From the NCBI GenBank assembly GCA_009602735.1, contig WELA01000919.1, positions 88,051-135,889 of the forward strand: 47,839 nt of DNA, given 5' to 3'. Source of the stretch: Mesotaenium endlicherianum (Eukaryota > Streptophyta > Zygnematophyceae > Zygnematales > Mesotaeniaceae). Shown piece by piece: positions 1 to 11,501 of this stretch; within the stretch, counting starts at the first letter, position 1, and the number at the start of each line of letters is the position of its first letter. A model generated the notes under the pieces. The model was not told the origin of the DNA, searched no databases, and saw nothing but the letters and a program-made list of their open reading frames with translations. A program made the translations under genes and the position numbers.

Positions 1-777
1 GGGGGGTGTGTTTGGGGGGCGTGGGAAGCGTGCACATAGATGCCTCAGGTGCAAATGGGCTCCCACGCTGACAGCTGTGACGCCTAACCCAGGCAGACAT
101 GGTGGAGTCTCCGGCAGACTGTGTGCTTGCCCTGACTTCAACAAGGAAGAAAGGGCCACAAGGACACAGGGACACAGGACAGGCGGACTGTATCCGAGGG
201 CACTTGCTTGTGGGGCCCACTGAAGAGAACCAGCACAGCAGTTCAACGCAGCACTGAAGAAGACAGCTCTCGATTGGAGAGGGAGCAGCTCTTGCTCAAA
301 CTCATCCCAACCCTTGATGGAGCAGCTCCCAACAATGGAACCAGGCCCAGCCCTTCAACGGACGTTAAAGATTAAAGAGCCAAACATCAAACAGATTTCG
401 ATGGCTTTTCAAGGCAGCTTTGTAACTGCCTACCACATTAGCCTGGGCTCCAGCTCAGAGTGATAGCAGTAAAACGGGCGACGGCAGAAGCGGAATGCCA
501 GGGAGTGGCGGGTTTCTTTTTGGATACGTCTGGCGCCATTGCAGGCCACCTTTTGCCAGCAGCAGGCTTCGCTCCCCAGCTGCCACATCCGCGTTTCCAA
601 ACATATCATCATGCAAGGTAATCAACTGGGCCAACTGGGCAAAAGAAATTTGCTACAGACGAACCCGGCACAAAAGATGATGTTCGCGAAATTTTCGTCT
701 TTGCACCTCAAATCCCAAGGGAGGGACATGACAACTTCGAAACTGCCATGAAAGTGAATAATGTGGAGGCTGACATC
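1..777. other. Non-coding flank, no gene recognised
   Basis: Mixed-composition DNA. The open frames are at most about 70 codons, overlap one another on both strands and show no familiar domain. I see no RNA gene or transposon end here. Confidence 0.5.
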
Positions 778-1047
778 CTATACCAAAGAGGAGCACGCCC
801 TCATGTTCCACGGGACGTATACACGAAACGAGGGAGTCATGATAGCCAGGTGCACCAGTTTTTTCAAAGGCCCAATGCGAGAAACGTACACAAGCTCACC
901 TGATTGCACTCTCCCAGGATCTTTTATTATGGGATAATCATCTCCTTCCCACGTCCCGCGAGACAATGAGGATGCTTCAGCAGGTTTGTGAAACCAAAAA
1001 ATGCAGGCTACCAAGATAGCAGTCAAGTAGAGGGACTTCTTCATCAT
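778..1047 (-). CDS. Hypothetical small secreted peptide (weak)
   Basis: An 89-codon open frame whose first 26 residues look like a signal peptide: MMKKSLYL, then a hydrophobic core (TAILVACIFW), then an AEA-S cleavage-like site. The remaining 60 or so residues (RGTWEGDDYPIIKDPG...) match no family I recognise. No splice partner is evident, and the frame could be a fragment of a spliced gene or chance. The call rests only on the N-terminal hydrophobic segment. Confidence 0.25.
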   Translation of the reverse strand: MMKKSLYLTAILVACIFWFHKPAEASSLSRGTWEGDDYPIIKDPGRVQSGELVYVSRIGPLKKLVHLAIMTPSFRVYVPWNMRACSSLV

Positions 1048-4000
1048 TCTCCCCTCAGCAACTTCATGACATTAGAGACATGTGATTAGCATATATGCAC
1101 ACCCATGGAAACCTACTTCAGGAAACACGACTGTTCTTACAACCGAAAGGGAGCGACTAAGTGCAACTGCCCCCACCTGGATTCTGGTTCCATCAATGCA
1201 TACGTTGAAGCTTTCCCAGATGAGCCCACTCTATGTATGGCTTCTGTGGAGACCGAGAAAGAAGATGTCTCTCTTAAATTTCACATTCTTGAATATGTAC
1301 CTTTCGGGCGTCGATCTTCCCCTATTGTGGAACAACCAGAAAGATCATATTCTTGGTCGTAGGTGCGCGTCGATTTACGCAGTGTGCACGGTTGGACATC
1401 ATTGTGAATGTACCGGATGGCATAGGATGTGGCGTTGTCTGCCATGGTGTTTTTGCATACTATCATGTAGTACAATATTCAATGTTAAAATATAGCTTGA
1501 ATCCAAACGATGCTCGCCAATCCCAGCCGCTCTGTCACAGGACTGCTCGCACTCAGTAATGATTTGTCGGCAAGATAGACAGGGCTCCCTGCAAGCATGG
1601 AGCACCAGCGACAACCATTGGATGCTCAATTTTACGCTGCATAACAGCCAGCCTCTAGGTTGTGAAGCCGGGCAAACAAGGACAAGGTGGGTATGACCGG
1701 GTATGACATTCTAGTTGCAGTTGGTTACACTATATAGAGCTTCTTTCTTTCTACTCGTTGCTCTTTCTAGATTATTACTTGTATGTATGTTTTTCACCAT
1801 AGTTACTAATAATTTATATTGAGAATATTGTTCCATGACTTCTCGAGACCCCTCGATTCGACCCCACTCAAAACAAAAGGATGTCGCATAAAATCCTGAT
1901 AATCATGAGAAATATTCTATTCTTTATATCCTATGTGAGACTGACTGTGGGGTGTTATTTGTTAGTATAACTATGCATTAAAAGTTTGTCGGATTTTGTT
2001 GTGTGTTGTTTAAAGTCCTGACCGTGAGGCAAAGGATGTTCTGAAAACTGAAGATTTAATTGAATTGAGAAAACTAAGCTCACTCCACATGTATGAAGCT
2101 GCGTAGGGCCGGCCCCTTACAGCCAGCTTCAAGAGGGCCAGGTGGACTTGACATATACTGCCAGTTGGAAAATGACGCTTTACATTACTCCACCACACTC
2201 CACCACTGCTTCACAGCCAAACGACTCCCCACCATTTCACACCAGACGATGGGGTGGAAACTGGCCCTAATTTTCCGAGATTTTGAATTCGGAGCCTTTA
2301 AATTTTTTTCTTGTCACAAAGTTTAGTTTGGTTTCAGGGCGCTAATAATACATATTTTTTTGATTAAAGGTCGCTACTTCACTGTACTTATTTTGACATT
2401 TTGATTTCAGGGCGCTAATTTAACCTTGAATTTTGGGCGCTATTTCACCCGGATTCTCGAAGGGAGTTTCCCCCCCATGCACCAGACAGACACCACTTTC
2501 TGCCACTTCCACTGCTTTGCCACGTACATGTGATTCTCAAGTGCACAGCCATATAGCATAAATAGCACCTAAGGATCAAGGGTGTTGGCATTCTTGCCAA
2601 GTTAGAGAAGGTGTCGAAAGCCGGAGTCAGCGGCCGCTTTGACTCGCTTTGGCTGAAGTGATTATCAATCAAATTGCGACGTCTTTTGAGGGTCCCTTAA
2701 TTGAACTATGACTGGCCCATAAATGCACGCCTCATGGCTGCCTAAGAGTAGGGCTTTTGACGGTTAATGTCGTCTCGAGCAGGGAAGGGCGAGTTTCGAG
2801 CAGCACAACCCACGGATGGAGGACAACCACCACCTTTGAAACCCCGGGGTTGCCAATAAAAACCTCAACTTACTCTGTCTGTAAGTGCAACAATCCGAAA
2901 TCCTGGCAACCAATATGCGGCGGGATGCTGTGTAATATTTACCATGCTGACTGTTTTTTCAGAATAACATGAGCGTGTGACGTCTTTTTCCTTCACTTCT
3001 TCCGCTCCTTGCGCTTTTCCTGGCCTGCTATGTCTTTGACGGATTTTGCAATCAGCTTAATAAATGAAAAGGCGTAGCGCTCTCTTGTTCGTGTTGGGGG
3101 ATATGCGATCCAGGCTGTTGGTTGGAACAACTCATATGCTGCCACTTATTTTAACCTGAAGAAGATATTATATATCAGTGCAAACAAATACATGCCCAAA
3201 CATGGAGCTTGCCTCTTGAAGTAGTGCAAAGGAGCTGCCAAACCAGTGAAATGCCTTTGCAACCTCGGTGGCTGCCATACTCCTAACTGGAGTTCCAAGT
3301 TCACGTATGCATAACGTGCCAATGTCCCTATGCTTGCACACATGTAGCTGAGGGAGTAGCGAGGGGGTGACTAAGTTTGCATTTACAAAACACCCACACA
3401 CACACACACACACACACACGTATGTACATAAAATATTTTCTTTTTTATTTGTATAAGCTACTCACACGTGTTTGCAAGCACCTCTTTGATTTTGATGTAT
3501 TAATATATACTGGACAAGAAACCAAGGGATTAGACTCTGGAGACCTGGGGACCTGCACCCTTAAGGTGCACAACTATAGAAGTAAGCGCGGCTTGTAAGA
3601 CATCTGCATGAGCATGAGCGCGAGCATGAGCTGCCACTTACATCTCATTCTACTCCCCATTTCTTCCCGCTTGCCGAGCAGAAGGCGAGGGCTTTGCGAG
3701 CAAAGGCACGGGGCTTCAGCTTGCGCCGATACTGCGCCACCTCGCTCCTTCCACGCTCCGGAGTCTTCCAGAAAAGACTTGGCCAAGTGGCGAAGCCGTG
3801 TGCAAGCTAGGAGTTCTGCGCACAGAGATTGCATGCTCGCATGCACGCACACACGCGCGCACGCGCGCACGCGGTGCAATTGCGACGACGCACGCGCACA
3901 GCCCCACCCGGCATGGCGTCAGGCTCTGGGCTTTAGCGCACTAGGGCTGTAGGAATCTTCAGCCTAAAACCCGAACCCTGCCGACCCTGACTAGGCCTGA

Positions 4001-4133
4001 AACCCTAATTTCAACCTGGCCTTATACCCTCTCCTAGGCCTTGCTACGTACACCTGTAGGCCTTAGCAGACCTCGCACGAGCAAGCTGGCAGCTGGAAGG
4101 GGGCTACTCCGGGGGGGATGAAGGGGTAGATAG
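1048..4133. other. Intergenic, AT-rich then GC-rich, no gene recognised
   Basis: About 3 kb without a convincing coding frame. It holds three spaced copies of a GGGCGCTA-containing phrase (about 2331-2347, 2405-2420 and 2431-2445), a CA microsatellite near 3395-3419, an alternating GCGCACGC tract near 3850-3872, and degenerate telomere-like CCCTAA/CCTGA phrases at about 3960-4045. Composition changes from AT-rich (1700-3600) to GC-rich at about 3600, just before the DENN gene. Confidence 0.5.
3395..3419. repeat. (CA)n microsatellite
   Basis: About twelve uninterrupted CA units, seen directly. Confidence 0.9.
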
Positions 4134-7100
4134 ATGGTCTATAGTGACATGGCAGGCAGCTTCATAGAATGCTTCTTCAGTGTGCATTCGGTGCCCGCCA
4201 CCTGGCGCCCTGCCAGCGACTGTGCACTTGCAGCAGAAGGCGACAGGTGTCAGGTCCACGATGACCGGCAAGGACAGGGGCAGAATGCCGCGCGCCCGGA
4301 CACTGACGCGTGCGGACGGCAGGACGACACCAGGCAGCCTGACGCAGGCCCGCAGAGTCAGCAGGCGTGGGCGAGGCACCCGGCCGAAGCAAAGGGCGGG
4401 GGGTGGAGAAAGGTGGTCACTAACGCGTTCCTTCCCGTCGCAGGAGGGAGGGAGTGTGACGCGGAACCGAAGGACGGGGAAATAGAGAGCATGCCGGGAA
4501 GGGGAGGGGAGAGGCAAGACAGGAGAGGCAAAGAGCAGGGGGGGGCACAGCAGCAGCAGCAGCAGCAAATTTGTGCAGGTCCTCTCACGCGGAGCACAGC
4601 AGGGGAGGGCCGCGGCCCGCCTGGGCGCGCCAGCTGTCCACACCCAGCGGGCGCGGGGGAGGTGCAGTGCAAACGCGGCCTAGGGGGCGGCTGCTGCTGC
4701 TCTGCCAGCTGTGCAGGCAAAGGGGCTGGGACGGCAGGAGTGCAGAGGGAGTGGAGGGAAGCCGTGTGGCTGCGCTCCTTCAAGGGCGCAGAGGAGTTCT
4801 GCATCCCGTCGGGGGCGACAGGTGGCGCCGCGTCCATGCAGCAGGAGGATGAGGAGCGGGAAGAGGAGGAGGATGGGATGGGGGGGGGGGTTGAGGGGCC
4901 ATCAGCAGGCCAGGTAAGTTCTGCATCTAACCCCACCATCACCATCCCCTTCACCTCTTACCCCTCTCCCTCCTCTCCCCTTCATTGATCGTCCATCTGC
5001 TGGCCTCCTGCCCTCCACTCCCTGATTTTCAGAGAGGCATCGCAGGACTGCACGCCCTTATGAGAAACTGGCTGATGGCGAAGCTGCCGGCAGCTGCTGA
5101 CTGTAGCAGGCAAAGCGTCGTCCGACAGACAGACAGACGGGCAGACGGACTGGCAGGTAGACGGGCTGATGGACAGGAGCAGATAGACAGATAGGCAAAC
5201 ACTTCTGCTTCTACATATGCGCGTGGCGGTCAAGTGTGGCGCGCGAGTCGCCAAGCGAGAGCATCGGCCAGGTGGAGGGGACGAGCTGTGCTTGGCTCTT
5301 GAGCAAGCACGAGCACGGGGCCGGCAAATGCGAGGGCAGGGGCGAGGGCGGGGGGGGACGGGGCAGGGGCGGAGCGGCGATGCTTAGCAACTCGTTAGAC
5401 TATTGCACGCGAGCCAGGCTGTTCCTCACTTACACCTGCTCCCGCTGGTGTCGGTGCTTTCTGGCTCCTTCCCTCCCTCCCTCGCTCCCCGCCATTGCTC
5501 GGAGGCTCCCCTCCCCCCTTGCTTTGTGTCATGCGTATCCTCCCCACCTCTGGCTTCTCTTCAGTGACCCTCTCTGGCGGGGGCTCGCAGGCAATCGCAG
5601 GGGCGGCGGCGGCGGCGACGATGGGGAAGGACCAGCACATGTTTGTGCTGACAGCGAGCGACGGCTCTCGTCGCTACGGCTTCTGCAAGCGGCTGCGTCT
5701 GCACCAGCAGCAGCAGCAGGGGCAGCAGCAGCCACCGCAGCAGGAGCATCAGTCGCAGGTGGCCCCGCCACCGAGGGGAGGGCAGGCGGCTGACAAGCGG
5801 GAGAATGGTAGGCAGGGCAAGGGAGCCCGCTTGATGCCACTTGGAAGTGGCAGGGGGGCCCGCATCATGCCAGCTGACAGCGAGGTAGCCCGCGTCGCGC
5901 CACCACCTGGCGGCGGCATACAGCACGCCACCGTGTGCGTGTGCCTAGTCAGCAGGCACTGCTGGCCGTCGGTGTTCCTGCCCCTCCTGGATTATATTGA
6001 GTGCCTGCTCTCCCTCACACCAGGCCAGCTGGCGTCCCCAGCTGGCACCGAGAGGAAGAGCTCAGGAGCTGCAGCACACGCCAGCGCCAGGGGAGCCCCC
6101 GTAACGTGGCTCCCCCTGGGCACGCCAGCTGGCACATTCCTGGTGGCTCTGGGCTCCGCCTTGCTGCCCAAGCCGGGCTTGCCGTGCCCCGTGCGCGCCA
6201 TTTGGCACAGGGGTTCAGGGGGACAGGTGGCTGCTCGCTCTCGCATTGAGGCTGCACGCCATCAGGAGGATCTGGTCCCAGAGGAGCGTCCTGGCGACGA
6301 CGATGCCACCTGTCCTCACCGGGCCAATACAATCAGGGGGCCTGTAGCAGGACCGCGTCAGGTGGCGGCGGCAGAGCCCCCGCTGCCGCGAGAAGGGCGG
6401 ACTGATTCTCCCCCTCCTCCTCCTCCTCCTCCTCCAGGCGGCCTTGTGACGGGCAGAGCAATGATTGGAGCGGCCCCTGTGCTGACATCAGTAGCAGTGC
6501 CGAGCGACGGACAATCCGACGCCCGAGAGGGAGGAGGCGAGGGAGGGGGAGTGGGACGGGGAGGAGGAGTGCAAGGAGGAGGGGCAGGGGGAGGGGGGAG
6601 GGGAGGGGCGTGGTGGGAGGGGCAAGTGCAGACAATGCCCACGTCTGGCTGCAGAAGCAGTAGCTGCCGCGGCAGCTGTTGCAGTTGCGGCGAGGGCAGG
6701 GAGCACTCCAAGTGGCATTCCCCCTTAGCTCAGCAGCCCAGTCAGAGTCAGCACTCCACTCTGCGGGCGCCAGCGCAGCAGTCCAGTCAGCAGTCCAGTC
6801 AGCAGGCACCGGGGCGGCCCTCAGGCGGTGGGAGGACATGGACAGGGAGTGCGGAATCCGGGGCAGATTTGGCCGCTGTTGATTTGCCACGTGTCACTTC
6901 CAGAACAGCTGGTGGCAAAGAATTTCCTGATCTGGAGAATGGCGGCACTGCAGGGCAAAAGGGAGGGGGTGCCGCCACCTGGCACGCCTTCAGTCATCCT
7001 CGAGAGGAGGAGCGGAAGGAGGACGAGGAGGAGGTGAGGGAGAGGGCACACCACAAGGGGAAGGAGGGGAAGGACGAAGAGAGGGGGGAGGAGGAGCAAC

Positions 7101-10100
7101 AGGAGGAGGAAGAAGAGGAGACGGCCGAGGGGGCAATCGAGCAGCAGGGTGCACGCAGCCGGAGAAGGCGCCAGGTGGAAGCGAGCGCTGTGGGCCTGGA
7201 GCTTGTCTTCTGCGCCGTGCGGCCACCTGGCAGCGGGGGCTGCGCGCTCGGGGACGTGCCCCTGCTGCCTCTGCTCTCGCGCCTCCCGCACCGCCGAGTG
7301 AGTGAGCGAGCATTAGAGAGGGGAAGGGAGAGCGTATGAGCGAGAGACAGAAAGAGAAACAGGGCGTGGGGCAGTGGGGCGAGGGGGGGAGGGGGAGGGG
7401 AGGTTGCCCTCGCGTCGACATGTGTGAGCATGCACTGCTTGCTCCTCTCACATGTGGTGGCTTGGCTTGCTGACTGCACCACTTAACAGACCTGCCGCGC
7501 ATCAAACCATCTCAGAAGCTTTGTGAGTACTGAGCGTACTTCTGGAGCACTGCGAGTCGTGGTTTTATTTCAACTGTCTCTGCAGATACCTGCCGCTGCT
7601 CTCATGAATAACCCTAAACCCGAAACTCAAACCCGAAACTCTAAATACGTACCTTGATATGGGGGCTGTCACTGCTGCACTCTCCAAACATCAACTGCCA
7701 TAACCAACGCAGTGAATCTGCCGTACCTGTTCACCATGCCTGTTCGCCAGACCCCATTCCGCCGGACCTCTCTTTCTCCCCGGAGCTCTTACCGTGCCTG
7801 TCACCAATCAGTGCGATACTGTCACGCCTGCTGCCAATCCGAGCTCTTCCTTCGGCTTGGCAAGCCAATATGTGCCGTATAGGTGTGCCGTGCCTTTTGG
7901 GCGGGCGGCAAAAAATTGTGAGCATCATGCCATGCGTGCCAGGCTTTGGCCGGGCGGCAACATTGCATGCAAGTGTGCCACGTCACGGGCGGCACCTCAC
8001 GGGGGGCGGCACCATCCTGAGCATGTGTGCCTTGCTGCGGGCGGGCGGGCGGGCGGGCGGGCGGCAGGTGCTGGTGGAGCTGCTGGCCGCGCTGCTGATG
8101 GAGAGGCGCGTGGTGGTGCTGGGTGACAGCTGGTGCGCCGTAAGCGGCGCTGTGCTGGCGGCGGCCGCCCTTCTGCACCCCTTCTCGTGGCAGCACCCCT
8201 TCCTGCCTGTGCGTGTGCTCTTCCTCTCTTTCCCCCTCTGCCTCACTCTGGAAGCTCAAGCCCTAAACCCCTGCACCCTGGGAGCCTTGAACCCTTGCAG
8301 CCGTAAACCCGAAATCGTCTCCACCCGTCTCCTGCCTCCCCCCCACTCTCCTCCTCCGCTCATTTGTCCTCCTTACCCCCTCCCTCTCTTGTTCTCTCCC
8401 TCTCTCCCTCTCTCTCCTCTCTCCCATTCTCTCTCTCCTCTCTCCCCTTCTCGCTTCAGTTGCCTGTCTCTTGTTCTGTCATTCTCTTGCTTGCTTCCCA
8501 CCCTCTCTGCCTCCAGCTGCTCCTCCTCCTCCTCCTCCCCCAGTCCTTCAAGCCTGCCGGTGCGACCCCTTCTGTGAAGACCATCTTGTTAGCAGCGCGT
8601 CTTGTCGTGCTCTGGCTGAGCCAAGGCCGCACTCGGCCCTGTTGGGGTCCATCTCACCACGCATCGGCAGTAGCCGGCAGTAGCGCCACCTGTCAGCGCA
8701 CGAAGTAGAGCATGCCCAGCCCCGGGCCCCCCCGCCTCCGGATGCCCTCTGCCGCCCGAACAAGCCTTTTTCGGGTCTTCGGCACTGCGGGGTTCACGGC
8801 TGAGTCTCAGAAGGGCGGAGTTAGCGCAGGGTCACGATTCAATATTAGGTCTACTACAGGTTAGGTGGAGGATTTAGGGCAGGCGGCTGCGGGCTTAGGG
8901 CGCCTTCTGCCGTTAATGCCATCGGGGCTGGAGGGCTGATATTTTTGTGCACACATGCAACGTGGAGATAGTGTGTTGGTGACCGGTGGTGATAGGGCAC
9001 CCCCTGCTGCGCGTTCACAGGGCTTTATTGGGTCAACAGTCTGATGGAAAGGTTGAGGGCAAGCTGCGCGAGAGCAAGCATGCGGATCGTGTGTATGGCG
9101 CTTCGAAGTGCATTGGAAGCTATCGGACAGGACGGTGTGCTTTTGCTTGCTGCTGCTGGTGGTGGCTCTCTGGAGGGCCCCGAGCTCCATAGGCTGTGAG
9201 AGAGGAAGGGCGTGAGCAAGAGCCCCACTCCCCCGTGTCCAGCTCCCCCCTCTTCTTGTTCCCTCCTTCGCTCTGGCCCCTTCCTGCTCCCCCTCTGGCC
9301 CCGTTTTCTTCCACTCCTCTCACTCATGATATTGTGAGATGAGGTGACGCTGGTAGGCCTCCTCCTCCCAAGCCTCGTCCTGCAGCAGCAGACCCGCGTG
9401 TGTGTGGTTTAGCCCCCTGCTCCCAACTGCACTGGCATCGGACTCTGACACCTGTCGGCTTGCCACCTGTCAACCTGCCAACTTCACGCCTGGGTCGACC
9501 GTCATCGGCTCCCCCGCCTCCCCTCCGGAGGAGAGTTTGCAGAAGTGCGTGTTTGCAGATCTTTTTCTTCGCTAGCACTGGGACTTGCACGCCACCTGGC
9601 CCTCCCTGAGGGCAGCGGCAACTCATCTTGCGCCTCGCCCGCTCGCAGCCCCTGCCTGCTTCTGCCTGCCTGGCTGTGGTGGGAGCAAGCGGCCCCTGAC
9701 CGCCACCCAATCTGCGTGTGCGCGCACGCGCTGGCGCCCATGCGTTTGCTTGCCCCGCCGTGGTGAGCAGGTGCTGCCCGACTGCCACCTGGAGTATGCG
9801 GGGGCGCCCATGCCCGTGCTCATCGGCCTGCGGCGCTCGCAGCTGCCCACGCTACAGGTGGCCCCCCCATTCTCTGTTGCGTGCTCCACAATGCCCTTTA
9901 CTAGGAATGTTGACGTTTAGGGTTAGGGTCAGGGTGTAAGGTTAGGGTTGGGGTTGGGATTGGGGTGCAAGGTTGAAGGCCTGGCTGGGCCCAGCACTGT
10001 CAGACAGGTGGCTTCCAGCTACTGCCTGCCTGATGATGGGCTGGGGGCGAGTACCCTTCTCTCGCGCCTCTCTCTTACAGCTGCATCTTCGTGGGTTTCT

Positions 10101-11463
10101 TAACTGCTTTAGTATTGGTCCTGTTTGTAACTTTGTGTGCAATCGGTTTCAGAATTCATGTCTGGCTTTATTCAAGGGCCCCTTTCTTGACCCCACCGAG
10201 GAATCCGTTTTTTCTCGGAACGAGTCCTTTGGGTCGGCACCTTGATGCCGTTCATCCCGCTCTTCCGCGCGCACGCACGCACCCCCTCACGCGCGCAAGC
10301 TCGCTTAAATACAGCCAATGAGCGCTTATGCGCGCACACAGACGCACATGGGGGTGCTCTTGTGCGCACCCGCTGGTGTAGCCTCTCCCCGCCTTTGAGC
10401 TTCAGATTCACAAGTGCGGCGGTGCCCCGCGGCAGCTGGGGCCTCACACAAAGGCGGGTGCTTGGTTGGCAAGCGCGTGGAGCGTGCATGCTCCTACTGC
10501 TGCTGCTGCTCCTACTGCTGCTGCTGCTACTGCTGCTGCTGCCGAGGCGGCTGCTTTGCTGCTGCTGCTTGCCGCTGCCTCTGCTGGTGCTGCTGCCACT
10601 GCTGCTCCTCCTGCTGCTGATGGTTCTGGTGCTGCTCCTGCTCACACCACTCTCGCTGCCGCCACCTGCAGGCGCTGGGGGTGGACCTCGGAGACGCAGT
10701 GGTCCTGGACGTGACAAGTGGCGCGCTGTGGAGCTCCCACAGAGACGCTGCCCGCCTGCCGAAAGCGGAGAGGAAGGAGCTGCTCTCCCGTCTCAGGGGA
10801 GCGGTGCCAGCCATGGATGCCGGGCAGAGCTCCCTGGCAGCCAGCGCCGTCCTCGACTTCTTCTTCTCCATCTTCGGGTACGTGGAAAAGGAGACTCGAG
10901 ATAGGCGGGGGGAGGGCAGGGAGGGAGAGAGGAAGAAAGGAAGGGGGGGAGGGAGGGGTTGGGGGAGGGGGTTTTGTGGACGGAGCTGTGATTGGGTGGA
11001 TGGATGGCTGAGGCTGGATGAGGAACCATGCAAGCTGCGCGGGGACTTGTGAATTTTGACATAGAGTGCTGGCGGCGCTGGTACCTTTGCGAGAGCGACA
11101 AGTGGCGTGTAGCCAGGGCCCGTCATCACCACGTGTGTGCATCTGCCACCAAGCGCATGCCTATGCCAGATGCCCTCCAGGCAGGCAGGCAGGCTGGCAG
11201 GCTGGCAGGCAGGGCAGGGATTTGAACCCGGAGTAGTGTATCCCATTCCTCGAACTGTTGAAACCTGCAGCCTTTCTCTGCCCAGGCGGACACAAGAAGA
11301 AGAGCCCCTCTGCCCTGCTCTGCCCTGCTCTGCTCTGCTCTGCCCTGCCCTGCTCTGCTCTGCCCTGCTCTGCTCTGCTCTTCTCTGCCCTTCTCTGCTC
11401 TGCTCTGCTGTGCCGGAGGTCCTGGTAGAAGGAGGGGGGGCCGCTATACACATAGCTCCTTCT

Positions 11464-11501
<38 letters not shown>

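Noticed and set aside
1105..1362. 85-codon plus-strand ORF beginning METYFRKHDC
   Set aside because: No signal, domain or splice context; overlapped by other frames of similar length.
4104..4954. Long minus-strand open frames opposite DENN exon 1
   Set aside because: Pro/Ser/Leu-rich composition shadows with no domain; the plus strand carries the uDENN phrases.
5561..7505. Long minus-strand open frames opposite DENN exon 2
   Set aside because: They lie in GC-rich low-complexity sequence and are rich in Pro/Ser/Leu without motifs.
10242..10904. 220-codon plus-strand ORF with poly-Leu
   Set aside because: It is generated by the CTG repeat and runs out of frame through the dDENN exon; the in-frame exon is 10672-10877.
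11219..11300. tRNA-like T-arm (minus strand GGGTTCAAATCCC, a perfect B-box)
   Set aside because: No D-arm, anticodon stem or matching acceptor stem can be folded around it, and there is no A-box. At most it is a fragment of a tRNA-derived element.
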